A program made the position numbers and the translations under genes. A stretch of 30,483 nucleotides of DNA from Deltaproteobacteria bacterium (lineage in GTDB: Bacteria; Desulfobacterota; Deferrimicrobia; Deferrimicrobiales; Deferrimicrobiaceae), in assembly GCA_021802685.1 (NCBI GenBank), contig JAJZRM010000002.1, forward strand, positions 1 through 30,483. The letters run 5' to 3'. Of the stretch, positions 1 to 8,541 are shown piece by piece. How positions within the stretch are numbered: the first letter of the stretch is position 1; every line of letters starts with the position of its first letter. Under the pieces are notes generated by a model. That model ran no database searches, was not told where the DNA came from, and worked only from the letters and a program-made list of their open reading frames with translations.

Positions 1-62
1 GGAATCGAACCCGCGACCAACAGCTTGGAAGGCTGTGACTCTGCCAACTGAGTTACGCCCGC
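1..62 (-). tRNA. tRNA-Gly (anticodon TCC), cut by the window edge
   Basis: Read on the minus strand, the sequence starts GCGGGCGTAACTCAGTTGG, then shows an anticodon stem around the loop CTTCCAA, giving anticodon TCC (glycine, GGA codons). The T-loop GGTTCGATTCC is the last part visible, so the 3' acceptor half lies outside the window. It is the third tRNA after rlmB. The order Thr(TGT)-Tyr(GTA)-Gly(TCC) is the same as E. coli thrU-tyrU-glyT, which leads into thrT and tufB, so another tRNA and tuf may lie just left of the window (inference). Confidence 0.92.
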
Positions 63-164
63 ACGTTCCGTAAACATGTAATTTTACCTAAATAACGCGA
101 GCAGTCAAGCGGTTTTACACAAGAATTCGCTCGGGTCGTCACTTCAGCGACAAGAAAGCAACAG

Positions 165-368
165 CAAAAGATGGTGGAGGGGGGAGGATTCGGCTACTTC
201 GCCTCCGCCGTCCAGGCTCCGGCTGCGTAGCCTCCCCTCGGCCGCCTGGCGCGCGCGTCCTTGCGCGCTTTCCCTCCTACTCGTCGGCGGCGTCCTCGCT
301 TCGAATCCCGTCGACGGGCTATCCATCTGCAACGAAAAAACAAAAGATGGTGGAGGGGGGAGGATTCG
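165..368 (-). repeat. tRNA-Tyr 3'-end direct repeat, 176-bp period
   Basis: A 28-bp sequence covering the CCA end, acceptor 3' strand and start of the T-arm of tRNA-Tyr occurs at 341-368 (inside the tRNA) and again, identical, at 165-192. The period is 176 bp. The intervening segment is GC-rich and has no gene. It carries an inverted GCGCGC stretch near 251-270 and a T-loop-like TTCGAATCCCG near 301. A minus-strand reading frame runs from the tRNA through this spacer to 144, but it begins inside the tRNA and is judged non-coding. The arrangement resembles the repeats with tRNA 3' ends downstream of E. coli tyrT (established knowledge); homology is not claimed. Confidence 0.8.
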
Positions 369-432
369 AACCTCCGTAGGCGCTGCCAGCAGATTTACAG
401 TCTGCCCCCTTTGGCCGCTCGGGTACCCCTCC
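348..432 (-). tRNA. tRNA-Tyr (anticodon GTA)
   Basis: The minus-strand sequence folds into a class II tRNA. The acceptor GGAGGGG (426-432) pairs with CCCCTCC (352-358), with discriminator A at 351 and an encoded CCA at 348-350. The anticodon stem GCAGA/TCTGC surrounds CTGTAAA, giving GTA (tyrosine). A long variable arm follows (TGGCAGCGCCTAC), as expected for bacterial tRNA-Tyr, and the T-arm is GGAGG-TTCGAAT-CCTCC. It lies 12 bp after tRNA-Thr and is probably co-transcribed with it. Its 3' end is duplicated downstream. Confidence 0.97.
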
Positions 433-444
433 ACGAGTGCGCGT

Positions 445-519
445 TGGAGCCGACGAAGGGAGTTGAACCCCCAACCATCTGATTACAAATCAGACGCTCT
501 ACCGTTGAGCTACGTCGGC
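445..519 (-). tRNA. tRNA-Thr (anticodon TGT)
   Basis: The minus-strand sequence begins GCCGACGTAGCTCAACGG and ends CGTCGGC-T-CCA, with the acceptor stem GCCGACG (513-519) pairing with CGTCGGC (449-455) and an encoded CCA at 445-447. The anticodon stem TCTGA/TCAGA holds the loop TTTGTAA, giving TGT (threonine, ACA). It is the first tRNA after rlmB, and a sigma70-like promoter overlaps the rlmB stop codon just upstream. Confidence 0.97.
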
Positions 520-545
520 GCAACGGGACCGTCGATCGTCCCGAA

Positions 546-581
546 ACTTGAGATTTGATCCCAATCGCCTGAAGAAGTCAA
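546..581 (-). promoter_or_regulatory. Candidate promoter of the tRNA cluster
   Basis: On the minus strand TTGACT (-35, 576-581) and TCAAAT (-10, 553-558) are separated by exactly 17 bp, giving a predicted start near 546, about 27 bp before tRNA-Thr. The -35 box overlaps the rlmB stop codon (578-580). This would let the tRNAs be transcribed independently of the upstream protein operon. The -10 matches consensus at four of six positions, so this remains a candidate. Confidence 0.5.
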
Positions 582-1311
582 CGGCTTTTTGATGGCTTTC
601 CGAGGGAAAAAGCGATGATGCCCGCCGCGACGGAGACGTTCAACGAATCCACACCCGGGGCCATGGCGATCCGAACCGCGCCGTCGCACTTTTCGCGCGC
701 CAGGCGCCGGATCCCCTTTTCCTCGCTGCCGAGGACGACCGCCGTCCGCTTCGCCGGGCGGAATCCCGAAAGGTCGTCCCCCGCCTGCCCTTCCGCCGCG
801 TAAAGCCAGAAGCCGGATTCCTGGAGCCGTTCGATCGCCCGGACGAGGTTCGTCACCTGGACGACGGGCACATGCGCGGCCGCGCCGGCGGAGGAGCGGA
901 AAACCGCGCCCGTCACCGGGCAGGACCGGTCCGCGGGAATCACCACGCCGTCGAAGGAAAAGGCCCGCGCGCTCCGCAGGATGCCGCCCAGGTTCTGCGG
1001 ATCGGTGACGCCGTCCAACAGGAACGCCCGCGCCGTTTCCGGCAGGGCCGGGATCCAATCTTCGAGGCCGGCGTACCGGAACTCCGCGATCTCCGCCGCG
1101 ACCCCTCCGCCTTCCCGCTCCCCCGTCCGGCGCTCCCACTCCTCGCGGGAACAGGAAAGGCAAGGCAGGGACAACCCTTTCGCCGTCCGTTCGATCCGCG
1201 AGCGGATCTCGGCCGCCACGGCGTCGGACAGGAGCACTTTCCTCGCGGCTTGCGTCTTCGAGGCGAGAAGCTCCTCGACGGGGTGCCTTCCGGTCACCCA
1301 CAGGGCGGGAC

Positions 1312-1315
<4 letters not shown>
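578..1315 (-). CDS. rlmB: 23S rRNA (guanosine-2'-O)-methyltransferase RlmB
   Basis: This is a 245-residue SpoU/TrmH-family 2'-O-ribose methyltransferase that uses SAM; family members called RlmB methylate G2251 of 23S rRNA. The N-terminus VTGRHPVEELL is typical of the substrate-binding domain. The three SPOUT knot motifs are present: LDGVTDPQNLGGILRSA, VVLGSEEKGI and APGVDSLNVSVAAGI. The length is normal for the family. The start codon overlaps the pyrF stop (ATGA), so it is translated as the last protein gene of the operon. The stop codon lies inside the -35 box of the tRNA promoter. Orthology to RlmB rather than another TrmH paralogue is inferred from the motifs and the tRNA context. Confidence 0.92.
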
Positions 1316-2018
<703 letters not shown>

Positions 2019-2022
<4 letters not shown>

Positions 2023-3749
2023 GCGGCGCACTCCGCCTTCTTCCGGGCCACCATCGCGAGGACCGATTCCGCCAGGTCCGAAAGTCCGACCCGGACCGTT
2101 TCCCCCGATTTCCGGTCGCGGAGCTCCCCGAACCCGGCGGCGACGTTTTTCTCCCCCAGGGTGACGCGCACGGGGATCCCCACGAGGTCGGCGTCCTTGA
2201 ACTTGATCCCCGGACGCTCCTCCCGGTCGTCCAGCAGCACTTCCACGCCGCGCGCGTCGAGATCCGACGACAGTCGTTCCGCCGCGCCCGCCACGTCGGC
2301 GTTTTTCACGTTCACCGGGATGACGGCCACCTCGAACGGCGCGATGGAGATCGGCCATACGATCCCGTCGCCGTCGTGGTTCTGCTCGATCGCCGCGGCG
2401 GCCGTCCTGCCGACACCGATCCCGTAGCAACCCATCGCGATGACCTGCTCCCTCCCGTCGGCGTCGAGGCAGACCGCCCGCATCGCCTCGCTGTACTTCG
2501 TCCCCAGCCGGAAGACGTGCCCCACTTCGATCCCGCGGGAAAACCGCAGCTCCCCGCCGCACCGGGGGCACGGATCCCCCGCGCTCACCACCCGGAGGTC
2601 GGCGTACCCTTCCGGCGAGAAATCCCTCCCGGGAACCACGTCCACCAAGTGGGCGTCCTTCTCGTTGGCGCCGGTGGCTCCGGACGAGATCGCCTGGACG
2701 GAGCGGTCCGCGATCGTCCGCACGGAGAGTCCGACCGGCCCGGCGAAACCCGAGGGCGCCCCCGTGACCGCGCGCACCCGCGCCTCGTCGGCCAGGCGCA
2801 CCCATTCGGCGCCGAGGTGGTTCCTCACCTTGATCTCGTTGACCTCGAATTTCCCGGAGACCAGCACGGCCACGTCTCCGGCGGAGGTTTCGAACAGGAG
2901 CGTCTTGATCAGCGTCCCGGGATCGATCCCCAGGAAGGACGATACCTCTTCGATGGTCCGCCTTCCGGGGGTGGCCACTTTCCGCGCGGGACCGGCGCCG
3001 TTCGAACCGGCGGTCCCCGCCGTGGGGGGAAGGCACTCCGCCTTTTCGACGTTCGCCCCGTGATCGCAGGAGGCGCATGAAACGATCGCGTCCTCTCCGG
3101 AATCGGCGATCACCATGAATTCATGGGAACTCGACCCGCCGATGTTCCCCGTGTCCGCCTCCACCGCCCGGAAGTCCAGCCCCATCCTCTTGAAGATGCG
3201 GCAGTACGCCTCGTACATCTTCCGGTACGACTCCTTCGCCCCTTCCTCGCCCATGTCGAAGGAGTAGGCGTCCTTCATGAAGAACTCGCGGCCGCGCATC
3301 AGGCCGAACCGCGGCCGGATCTCGTCGCGGAACTTGTCCTGGATCTGGTACAGGTTCATCGGAAGCTGCCGGTACGACCGCACCTCCCGCCGGATGAGGT
3401 CGGTGACCACCTCCTCGTGGGTGGGTCCCAGGCAGAACTCCCTGTCCGCGCGGTCCTTGAACCGCAGCAGTTCCTTCCCGTAGGCGTCCCACCGCCCGCT
3501 CTCCTTCCACAATTCGGACGGGACCACCGAAGGCATCAGAACCTCCTGGGCGCCGGCGCGGTCCATCTCTTCCCGCAGGATCCGTTCCACCTTCCGCAGG
3601 ACCTTCAAGCCCGCCGGCAGGTAGTTGTAGATCCCGGAGGCGACCTTCCGGATCAGCCCGGCGCGCAGCATCAGCCGGTGGCTGACCACCTCCGCGTCGG
3701 ACGGCGTTTCCTTGGTGGTGGGCATCAGGAATCGGGTGTACCGGATCAC
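2019..3749 (-). CDS. proS: Prolyl-tRNA synthetase, bacterial type with editing domain
   Basis: This class II aminoacyl-tRNA synthetase charges tRNA-Pro. The product is 576 residues, as usual for the bacterial form. The catalytic core includes LGPTHEEVVTDLIRREVRSY, RDEIRPRFGLMRGREFFMKD (motif 2 region) and GIGVGRT (motif 3). An insertion between motifs 2 and 3 (around residues 230-400, including GANEKDAHLVDV) is the INS domain that hydrolyses Ala-tRNA-Pro. The C-terminus (APFEVAVIPVN onward) is the anticodon-binding domain. I chose GTG at 3749 because it overlaps the ispG stop (GTGA) and yields the conserved IRYTRFLMPT start; an ATG eight codons later is the alternative. Confidence 0.95.
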
Positions 3750-4825
3750 TTGAGCCGCTCCTTTTTTTCGCCGGCCAGCCGCCGCGCCAGGCGGACGACT
3801 TCGGCGACGATGAATTTCTCCTTCACCTTCTTGACGATTTCGCCCTTCACGAAAATCAGCCCCTCGCCCTTCCCCCCGGCGACGCCCACGTCGGCTTCCC
3901 GGGCTTCCCCGGGGCCGTTGACGGCGCACCCCATCACGGCGACAGCAAGCGGTTCGCGCAGGCCGGAGAGGCGCCGCTCGACCTCGGCCGCGATCCCCAC
4001 GACGTCGATGGAAACTCTGCCGCAGGTCGGACAGGATACGAAATCCGGCCCCCGGCGCCGCAGGTCCAGCGATTTCAGGATCTGCCATCCGACGCGGACC
4101 TCCTCCTCCGGCGGGCCGGTGAGGGAGACTCTCAGCGTGTCGCCGATCCCCTCCGCGAGCAGCGCGCCGATTCCCACGGACGATTTCACCGTGCCGGAGA
4201 AAAGCGTCCCCGCCTCCGTGATCCCGATGTGCAGCGGGTAGTCGAACCGGCGGGAAAACAGGCGGTACGCGTCGATCGTCGTGACGACCCCGGACGCCTT
4301 CAAGGAGAATTTCAGGGCGGAAAAGCGCGCCTTTTCACAGATTTTCAGGTACCGGGCGGCGCTCGCGACGAGCGCGGCGGCGGTCGGCCCGCCGTGCTTT
4401 TCCAGGAGATCCTTCTCCAGGGAACCGGAATTCACTCCGATGCGGACGGCGATCCGGTTCGCCCGGGCCGCCCGCAACACTTCGATCGTCCTCTTCTCTC
4501 CGCCGATGTTCCCCGGGTTGATCCGCAGGGCGTCCGCCCCGGAGTCCGCGCAGGCGATCGCCAGCCGGTGATCGAAGTGGATGTCGGCGATGACCGGGAT
4601 GGGGGACCCCGCCCGGATCTTCCCGAACGCCGCGGCCGCCGCCCCGTCGGGGACGGCGACGCGGACGATGTCGCACCCCTCCCGGGCGACCGACCGGATC
4701 TGCGCGAGGGTGGCTCGGACGTCTCGGGTATCCGTATTCGTCATGCTCTGGACGGAAACGGGTGCGCCCCCGCCCACGGGCACGCCGCCGACGCGGATGC
4801 GCCGGGTCTTCCTGCGTTCCTTCAT
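3746..4825 (-). CDS. ispG: 4-hydroxy-3-methylbut-2-enyl diphosphate synthase (IspG)
   Basis: This iron-sulfur enzyme of the MEP isoprenoid pathway converts methylerythritol cyclodiphosphate to HMBPP. It has 359 residues. The N-terminal TIM barrel carries VSVQSMTNTDTRD, VIADIHFD and RINPGNIG. The C-terminal domain provides the [4Fe-4S] ligands Cys265, Cys268 (SCPTCGR), Cys300 and Glu307 (GCAVNGPGE), so the cluster site is complete. The protein lacks the extra domain of plant-type enzymes. It follows the last pilin gene by 25 bp and overlaps proS. No clear Shine-Dalgarno precedes ATG 4825. A TATAGT hexamer at 4836-4841 could be a weak internal -10 box but has no fitting -35. Confidence 0.95.
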   Translation of the reverse strand: MKERRKTRRIRVGGVPVGGGAPVSVQSMTNTDTRDVRATLAQIRSVAREGCDIVRVAVPDGAAAAAFGKIRAGSPIPVIADIHFDHRLAIACADSGADALRINPGNIGGEKRTIEVLRAARANRIAVRIGVNSGSLEKDLLEKHGGPTAAALVASAARYLKICEKARFSALKFSLKASGVVTTIDAYRLFSRRFDYPLHIGITEAGTLFSGTVKSSVGIGALLAEGIGDTLRVSLTGPPEEEVRVGWQILKSLDLRRRGPDFVSCPTCGRVSIDVVGIAAEVERRLSGLREPLAVAVMGCAVNGPGEAREADVGVAGGKGEGLIFVKGEIVKKVKEKFIVAEVVRLARRLAGEKKERLK

Positions 4826-4850
4826 GGCTTGGATTACTATACCCGAATCC

Positions 4851-5306
4851 TTACGGCAATGCGGTTTCCTCCCATTGCACGATCCGGCCCCTGGCCGCGC
4901 GGACAGGGTATCGGATCACCGACCGGACACGGTACCTCATGCCGGGCGCCTCATCGATCCCCCCCTCGGAAAGAACCTCGTACTCTTCGAAGGCATCGGC
5001 GGCGGACGGTCCCGGAGAATCCGGGATGCCGGATTTCCGGGACGTCACCGCGTACTTCCCGGTCAAGTTTCGCGTCAATGGGATGCGGCGTATATACGGG
5101 GCCCCGTCCGATACGACTTCGGGAAGACGTGCGATCGCGGCGTGCGCGCCGGCCTTCGCCATGTTTCTCGCCATCGCTTCCAGTTCGGGTTTCCGGAGGC
5201 TTTGGCCGACGGGGAGGGGCAGGGAAACGACGAATATGCCGATCGCGCAGAGCAGGACGAGGAGAAGCATCGCGAATACGATGGCGCTCCCTCTGGAACC
5301 GGTCAT
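4851..5306 (-). CDS. PilX-like minor pilin/assembly protein (second copy)
   Basis: This 151-residue protein starts MTGSRGSAIVFAMLLLVLLC, which matches the PilX N-terminal pattern: a short basic head, RGxA, and one long hydrophobic helix without the Glu5 of classical prepilins. The remainder is a soluble domain rich in Arg and Pro, with no cysteine pair. PilX proteins take part in the tip complex that primes type IV pili (established for the family). It begins 4 bp after the second pilV-like gene and is the last pilus gene before ispG. Assignment rests on the N-terminus and context; the globular part is not recognisable. Confidence 0.65.
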   Translation of the reverse strand: MTGSRGSAIVFAMLLLVLLCAIGIFVVSLPLPVGQSLRKPELEAMARNMAKAGAHAAIARLPEVVSDGAPYIRRIPLTRNLTGKYAVTSRKSGIPDSPGPSAADAFEEYEVLSEGGIDEAPGMRYRVRSVIRYPVRAARGRIVQWEETALP

Positions 5307-5310
5307 TCGA

Positions 5311-5787
5311 TCAGTATCCGACGTCGGCGAGTTGCGTCACGAGCACGGTGTGGCGCCAAAGCCTCTCGCCCTGCCGCCAGCAACAAAAGACCGTGACCGT
5401 TTTCAGGTTCGGGAGATCCGGATCCGCCGCAACGTGCCATAAACGGTAATACACGGTCCCCTGGACCAGGACGGAGTCCCCCGCCGCCGCCGGGAGCCGG
5501 GAAAACACCGGAACGATGCCGTCCCGCGTCTGCTCGAAACCGTCGGCGGAAGACGAACGGATGGATTCCCATGGGATCCGCTGGAAACGGTCGATGGCGT
5601 CCTGAGCCAGATCGATCGCCGCGCGTGTCCTGGATGACGTCAAAGGATTTTTCGCGACGAGGGCGGTTACCTGCAACATCGGGAGCAGGAGGAGGCCCGT
5701 CGAGAGGAGCAGCAAGGCGACGAAGACCTCCAGGAGGGAAGATCCCCGGCGGGTGTTATCTTGCGTCGGAGGGGGACTGTTCCGCAA
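5311..5787 (-). CDS. PilV-like type IV prepilin (second copy)
   Basis: This 158-residue prepilin has a 15-residue leader ending RRG, followed by SSLLEVFVALLLLSTG. This is a class III signal for the PilD peptidase (cut after Gly15) with Glu at mature position 5. The hydrophobic helix is followed by LAQDAIDRFQRIPWESIRS, a segment common in PilV/PilV-like proteins. The start ATG lies 32 bp inside the end of the lipoprotein gene and no other start precedes the leader, so the overlap seems real. It is probably a minor pilin of the tip complex, duplicating the role of the gene at 8158-8541. Confidence 0.75.
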   Translation of the reverse strand: MRNSPPPTQDNTRRGSSLLEVFVALLLLSTGLLLLPMLQVTALVAKNPLTSSRTRAAIDLAQDAIDRFQRIPWESIRSSSADGFEQTRDGIVPVFSRLPAAAGDSVLVQGTVYYRLWHVAADPDLPNLKTVTVFCCWRQGERLWRHTVLVTQLADVGY

Positions 5788-6502
5788 TCGTCACCGTGAA
5801 GCGCGCCGTCGCCTCTCCATCGGCTCCATCGGCTACAACGACGGTAAATGGGATCCTGCCGATCGTCCCGGGGGATGTCACCCACCGAACGACACCATTG
5901 TTTCGATCGATGCGCATGCCGGCCGGCGCGTCTTTCAAGGAATACGTCAGCGGGTCGCCGTCGGCGTCGGACGCACGGACATGAAGCGTGGCGACGTTTT
6001 CGTCGAACTGGAACCGGTCATGCCCCTCGATGAGCGGAGGGGTGTTCCGGATCACCCGGGTCAGCGTGCCGGGTCTCCCCGAGACTTTTCCATCCGACGG
6101 CGTGATGGTCACAACGATATTGTCGCCCCGTTTGACCGGCAACGGCAAGCGGTTCCCATTGCCCGCGGGCTGGCCGTTCTTCTGCCAGGCGACCTCGACC
6201 TGGACCGGATCGCCGTCGGCATCGAATACTTCCGATTCCACTCCAAGGGTGTTTCCCGGACTGCCGTCCCCGCCTACAAACCATACGCTGCGGATTTCGG
6301 GAGGACTGTTTTCCGCCGGGCGCGGGGCGGCGGGAACTGCCCCCCCGGCAGCGGCCTCACGCGCCGGAACCGCGTAATCCCCGCTCTGCGGCTGCGCACC
6401 GCCTGCCGGCCGGGAAACGGGCGCCCCTTCCTTTCGGTCCGCGGAACATGCGGCCGCAAGCAGGAATACGGCGAGAGCGTAGAGGTATCGACGCACCGGC
6501 AT
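5756..6502 (-). CDS. Lipoprotein with cadherin/Ig-like repeats
   Basis: The product has 248 residues. The start MPVRRYLYALAVFLLAAAC is a lipoprotein signal with the lipobox LAAAC, lipidated at Cys19. After an Ala/Pro-rich linker there are two beta-sandwich-like repeats, about residues 68-155 and 156-240. Each carries the Ca-binding-like motif DADGDP, and the second reads like a putative-Ig/cadherin domain (PLTYSLKDAPAGMRIDRNNG). It sits 5 bp after a pilX gene and overlaps a pilV gene, so it is probably made with the pilus machinery. It could anchor or stabilise surface assembly in a calcium-dependent way, but that is inference. ATG 6502 was chosen because it places the basic residues directly before the hydrophobic core. 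Confidence 0.7.
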   Translation of the reverse strand: MPVRRYLYALAVFLLAAACSADRKEGAPVSRPAGGAQPQSGDYAVPAREAAAGGAVPAAPRPAENSPPEIRSVWFVGGDGSPGNTLGVESEVFDADGDPVQVEVAWQKNGQPAGNGNRLPLPVKRGDNIVVTITPSDGKVSGRPGTLTRVIRNTPPLIEGHDRFQFDENVATLHVRASDADGDPLTYSLKDAPAGMRIDRNNGVVRWVTSPGTIGRIPFTVVVADGADGEATARFTVTIAEQSPSDAR

Positions 6503-6507
6503 CGTCC

Positions 6508-7068
6508 TCAATACTGGTACAGGATGGAGAGCTTCGATCGTTCGGTCGGGTTCGTCTGGTGCTGGGAGAGCACCTCGATCGTGTACAGGTACGGCACGCT
6601 TACCACGGTAACCTCTCCGGAACCCGAATTTACGACGCCCGTCTTGAGCAACCCCTCGTCCGCACCGGAGTTCCCGTCGACCGTATCCACGACCTTCGAG
6701 TACACCCGGTACATCCCCAGGTCGATCCGCATATCGTACGTCGTGTTGACGCCGGGATCGATCGTCATCGTGTTGTCCAGGGCCACCCACGTCGCCGTGG
6801 GACCGGCCAGCTTGGGCACGAGGGACGCGTTCAGCAACTGGTTCGTGAACGGCGTGGTCGGGTTTCCCCGGCTGGAGATCAACTGGAACATCGCCTCCAT
6901 CCCGCCCTGGCCCGCCTCGACGGCCGTCCGGAACCGTTTCTGCTGACCGGAGACGTAAGACCCGCGGCCGACCATGATCAACATGGCGAGCGTCATGGCG
7001 AGGGAGATCGCCGCGAGGATGAGAACGAAAACCATCGCGAACCCTTTTTCGTTCCGCAGTGTATTCAT
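6508..7068 (-). CDS. PilX-like minor pilin/assembly protein (first copy)
   Basis: This 186-residue protein begins MNTLRNEKGFAMVFVLILAA, with a basic head, KG|F site and a ~25-residue hydrophobic helix. Mature position 5 is Phe rather than Glu, as is common for PilX_N-type proteins. The rest (NTMTIDPGVNTTYDMRIDLG, TVVSVPYLYTIEVLSQ) looks like a soluble beta-rich domain. It follows pilW by one base, keeping the order V-W-X known from Pseudomonas minor-pilin operons. It ends 5 bp before the lipoprotein gene. Confidence 0.7.
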   Translation of the reverse strand: MNTLRNEKGFAMVFVLILAAISLAMTLAMLIMVGRGSYVSGQQKRFRTAVEAGQGGMEAMFQLISSRGNPTTPFTNQLLNASLVPKLAGPTATWVALDNTMTIDPGVNTTYDMRIDLGMYRVYSKVVDTVDGNSGADEGLLKTGVVNSGSGEVTVVSVPYLYTIEVLSQHQTNPTERSKLSILYQY

Positions 7069-7069
7069 G

Positions 7070-8161
7070 TCATTGCGCCAGGCTCATCGGTTTGACCGCC
7101 ATAGTGTATACCTTCCAGCGGTAATTCCTGCTCCCGCTCACGTCGAAGCTGCGCCCAACGGTGTTGTCCGGACCCACCTGGATCGACGTGGAGGGGTACT
7201 GGAAGCTGTCGTCCCGCTGGCCTTCCTGCGCCAGAATAAATACGTGAACCTCCACCAGCCGGTCGCGGATGTCCGCCGCCGCCGTCGCGCCCGCCGGGAA
7301 CAGCGATGCGAGGTCCGGCGTCCAGACGTCCACGATTCCATCCGCGTTGTTGTCGAGCCCGTAGGCGACCTGCAGGTCGGCGACACAGTCCAGCAGGGGG
7401 AGGAGGTCCGGCGTGGAACCGGTCGCATCGTGCGAGACGATGGCCTTCACCAGGACCCCGGTCCCCGGCGCGCATTTCCGCGGAACGGACGCGCTGTCGA
7501 TATAGTAGTCCGCGCGGTTGAACGGCCGGAAGGGCGGCGCGCCGCCGATCCCGTACACGATGTTGGCCGAGAACGGCTCGGTGGGAACGAACCCCCCCGT
7601 GTTGTTGTCCTGGGTGTAGTACGTTCCCGCCGATTGGACGAGGGACCTTCGGTTGGCCGCCGTGCCGCCCACCGTGAGCACGATGACGTAATCGTTGTTG
7701 CCGAGGTTCTCCGCCGCAGGCGTCCAGATCCGCTTGGTTCCGTCCTGGACGAGCGTGGTCCACTTCCCGGCGGCGCTGTCCATGCCGACTCTCGCCGACT
7801 TGATCACGAGGTAATCGGAATTGTTGACCGTGAACGCCGCGCAATCGATGCCGACCACCGCCCTGGGGGCGTTCGGAGTGTCGTTCAGCGCCAGGAGGGC
7901 GGCCGAACCGATGGTCCTTTCGGTGAAAGCCGCCAGGGGGGCGGGGTTCCACGGGAGCCCGAAACCGAGGCCCTCCAGGTCCCTGCGGAGGATCTCCAGC
8001 CCCAGGATCCCTTCCAGGTTCGTCTCGGTGATCTTCGTCTCCACCTTGTACTGCCGCACCGAAATGATGAAGAAATTGATCGCGGCGAAGAGCACCAGCA
8101 TTACGATCGCCAGCGCGATCGTCAGCTCCAGGATGGTGAAAGCATCCTCCCTGCGTCTCAT
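7070..8161 (-). CDS. pilW: PilW-like type IV prepilin
   Basis: This 363-residue large minor pilin starts MRRREDAFTILELTIALAIV. The hydrophobic helix and Glu at mature position 5 fit a prepilin, but the residue before the predicted cut is Ala7 (DA|FTILE) instead of the nearly invariant Gly. The long C-terminal part, including NAPRAVVGIDCAAF, DLQVAYGLDNNADGIVDVW and DIRDRLVEVHVFILAQEG, is typical of PilW proteins. Its ATG overlaps the pilV stop (ATGA). PilW joins PilV, PilX, FimT and PilY1 in the initiation/tip complex (family knowledge). Confidence 0.85.
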   Translation of the reverse strand: MRRREDAFTILELTIALAIVMLVLFAAINFFIISVRQYKVETKITETNLEGILGLEILRRDLEGLGFGLPWNPAPLAAFTERTIGSAALLALNDTPNAPRAVVGIDCAAFTVNNSDYLVIKSARVGMDSAAGKWTTLVQDGTKRIWTPAAENLGNNDYVIVLTVGGTAANRRSLVQSAGTYYTQDNNTGGFVPTEPFSANIVYGIGGAPPFRPFNRADYYIDSASVPRKCAPGTGVLVKAIVSHDATGSTPDLLPLLDCVADLQVAYGLDNNADGIVDVWTPDLASLFPAGATAAADIRDRLVEVHVFILAQEGQRDDSFQYPSTSIQVGPDNTVGRSFDVSGSRNYRWKVYTMAVKPMSLAQ

Positions 8162-8541
8162 CTCGACCTCACGATCGTGAGAACCTGGTGATTGTATGTT
8201 TTCACCTGGCCGTTTTCCAGGCGGGTCCAGCGGACGTCGACGGTCACCTGCCGGTTCCCGAAATCGAGCGGCGCGACCGTCCGGACGACCGTGAAATCCT
8301 TGTCCCGTCCGCGGATCCTCCGGGACACGAGTGTATTGTCGCTCGCCAGGGACGCGATAGGGGTGTTCCGCACCTCCTGCATCTCCATTTCCGCGACGCT
8401 CACGGCCTCGTCCCGCTCCGTGTTCTTGATGTTCTGGTCGAGCACGAGCAGCCCCCCGCTGCTCATCCCCAGGAAGACGATGAAGACGATCGCGAGGGAT
8501 ACGAGAACCTCGATGAGGGTCATCCCGCCGTTATTTTTCAA
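8158..8541 (-). CDS. pilV: PilV-like type IV prepilin (first copy)
   Basis: This 127-residue minor pilin has a six-residue leader ending NGG, then MTLIEVLVSLAIVFIVFLG. The PilD cut after Gly6 gives Glu at mature position 5. The segment EAVSVAEMEMQEVRNTPI after the helix is typical of PilV/GspI-like proteins. It overlaps fimT by 11 bp upstream and pilW by 4 bp downstream, so the three are translationally coupled. PilV versus a general GspI-type pseudopilin cannot be decided from sequence alone, but neighbouring PilW and PilY1 favour a type IV pilus. Confidence 0.8.
   Translation of the reverse strand: MKNNGGMTLIEVLVSLAIVFIVFLGMSSGGLLVLDQNIKNTERDEAVSVAEMEMQEVRNTPIASLASDNTLVSRRIRGRDKDFTVVRTVAPLDFGNRQVTVDVRWTRLENGQVKTYNHQVLTIVRSR

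Noticed and set aside
144..434. A 96-codon minus-strand frame from tRNA-Tyr through the repeat spacer
   Set aside because: It starts inside the tRNA and most of it is repeat spacer; composition is Arg/Ser/Pro-rich with no ribosome-binding site. Treated as repeat DNA, not a gene.
2023..3078. Upstream extension of pyrF in the same frame
   Set aside because: It is an antiphase reading of proS. The conserved pyrF start MKDRIIVALDTD at 2022 and its ATGA overlap with proS mark the true start.
4836..4841. TATAGT as a -10 box for ispG
   Set aside because: No acceptable -35 at 15-19 bp, and the start would be about 4 nt from the ATG. Continuation from the pilus operon is simpler.
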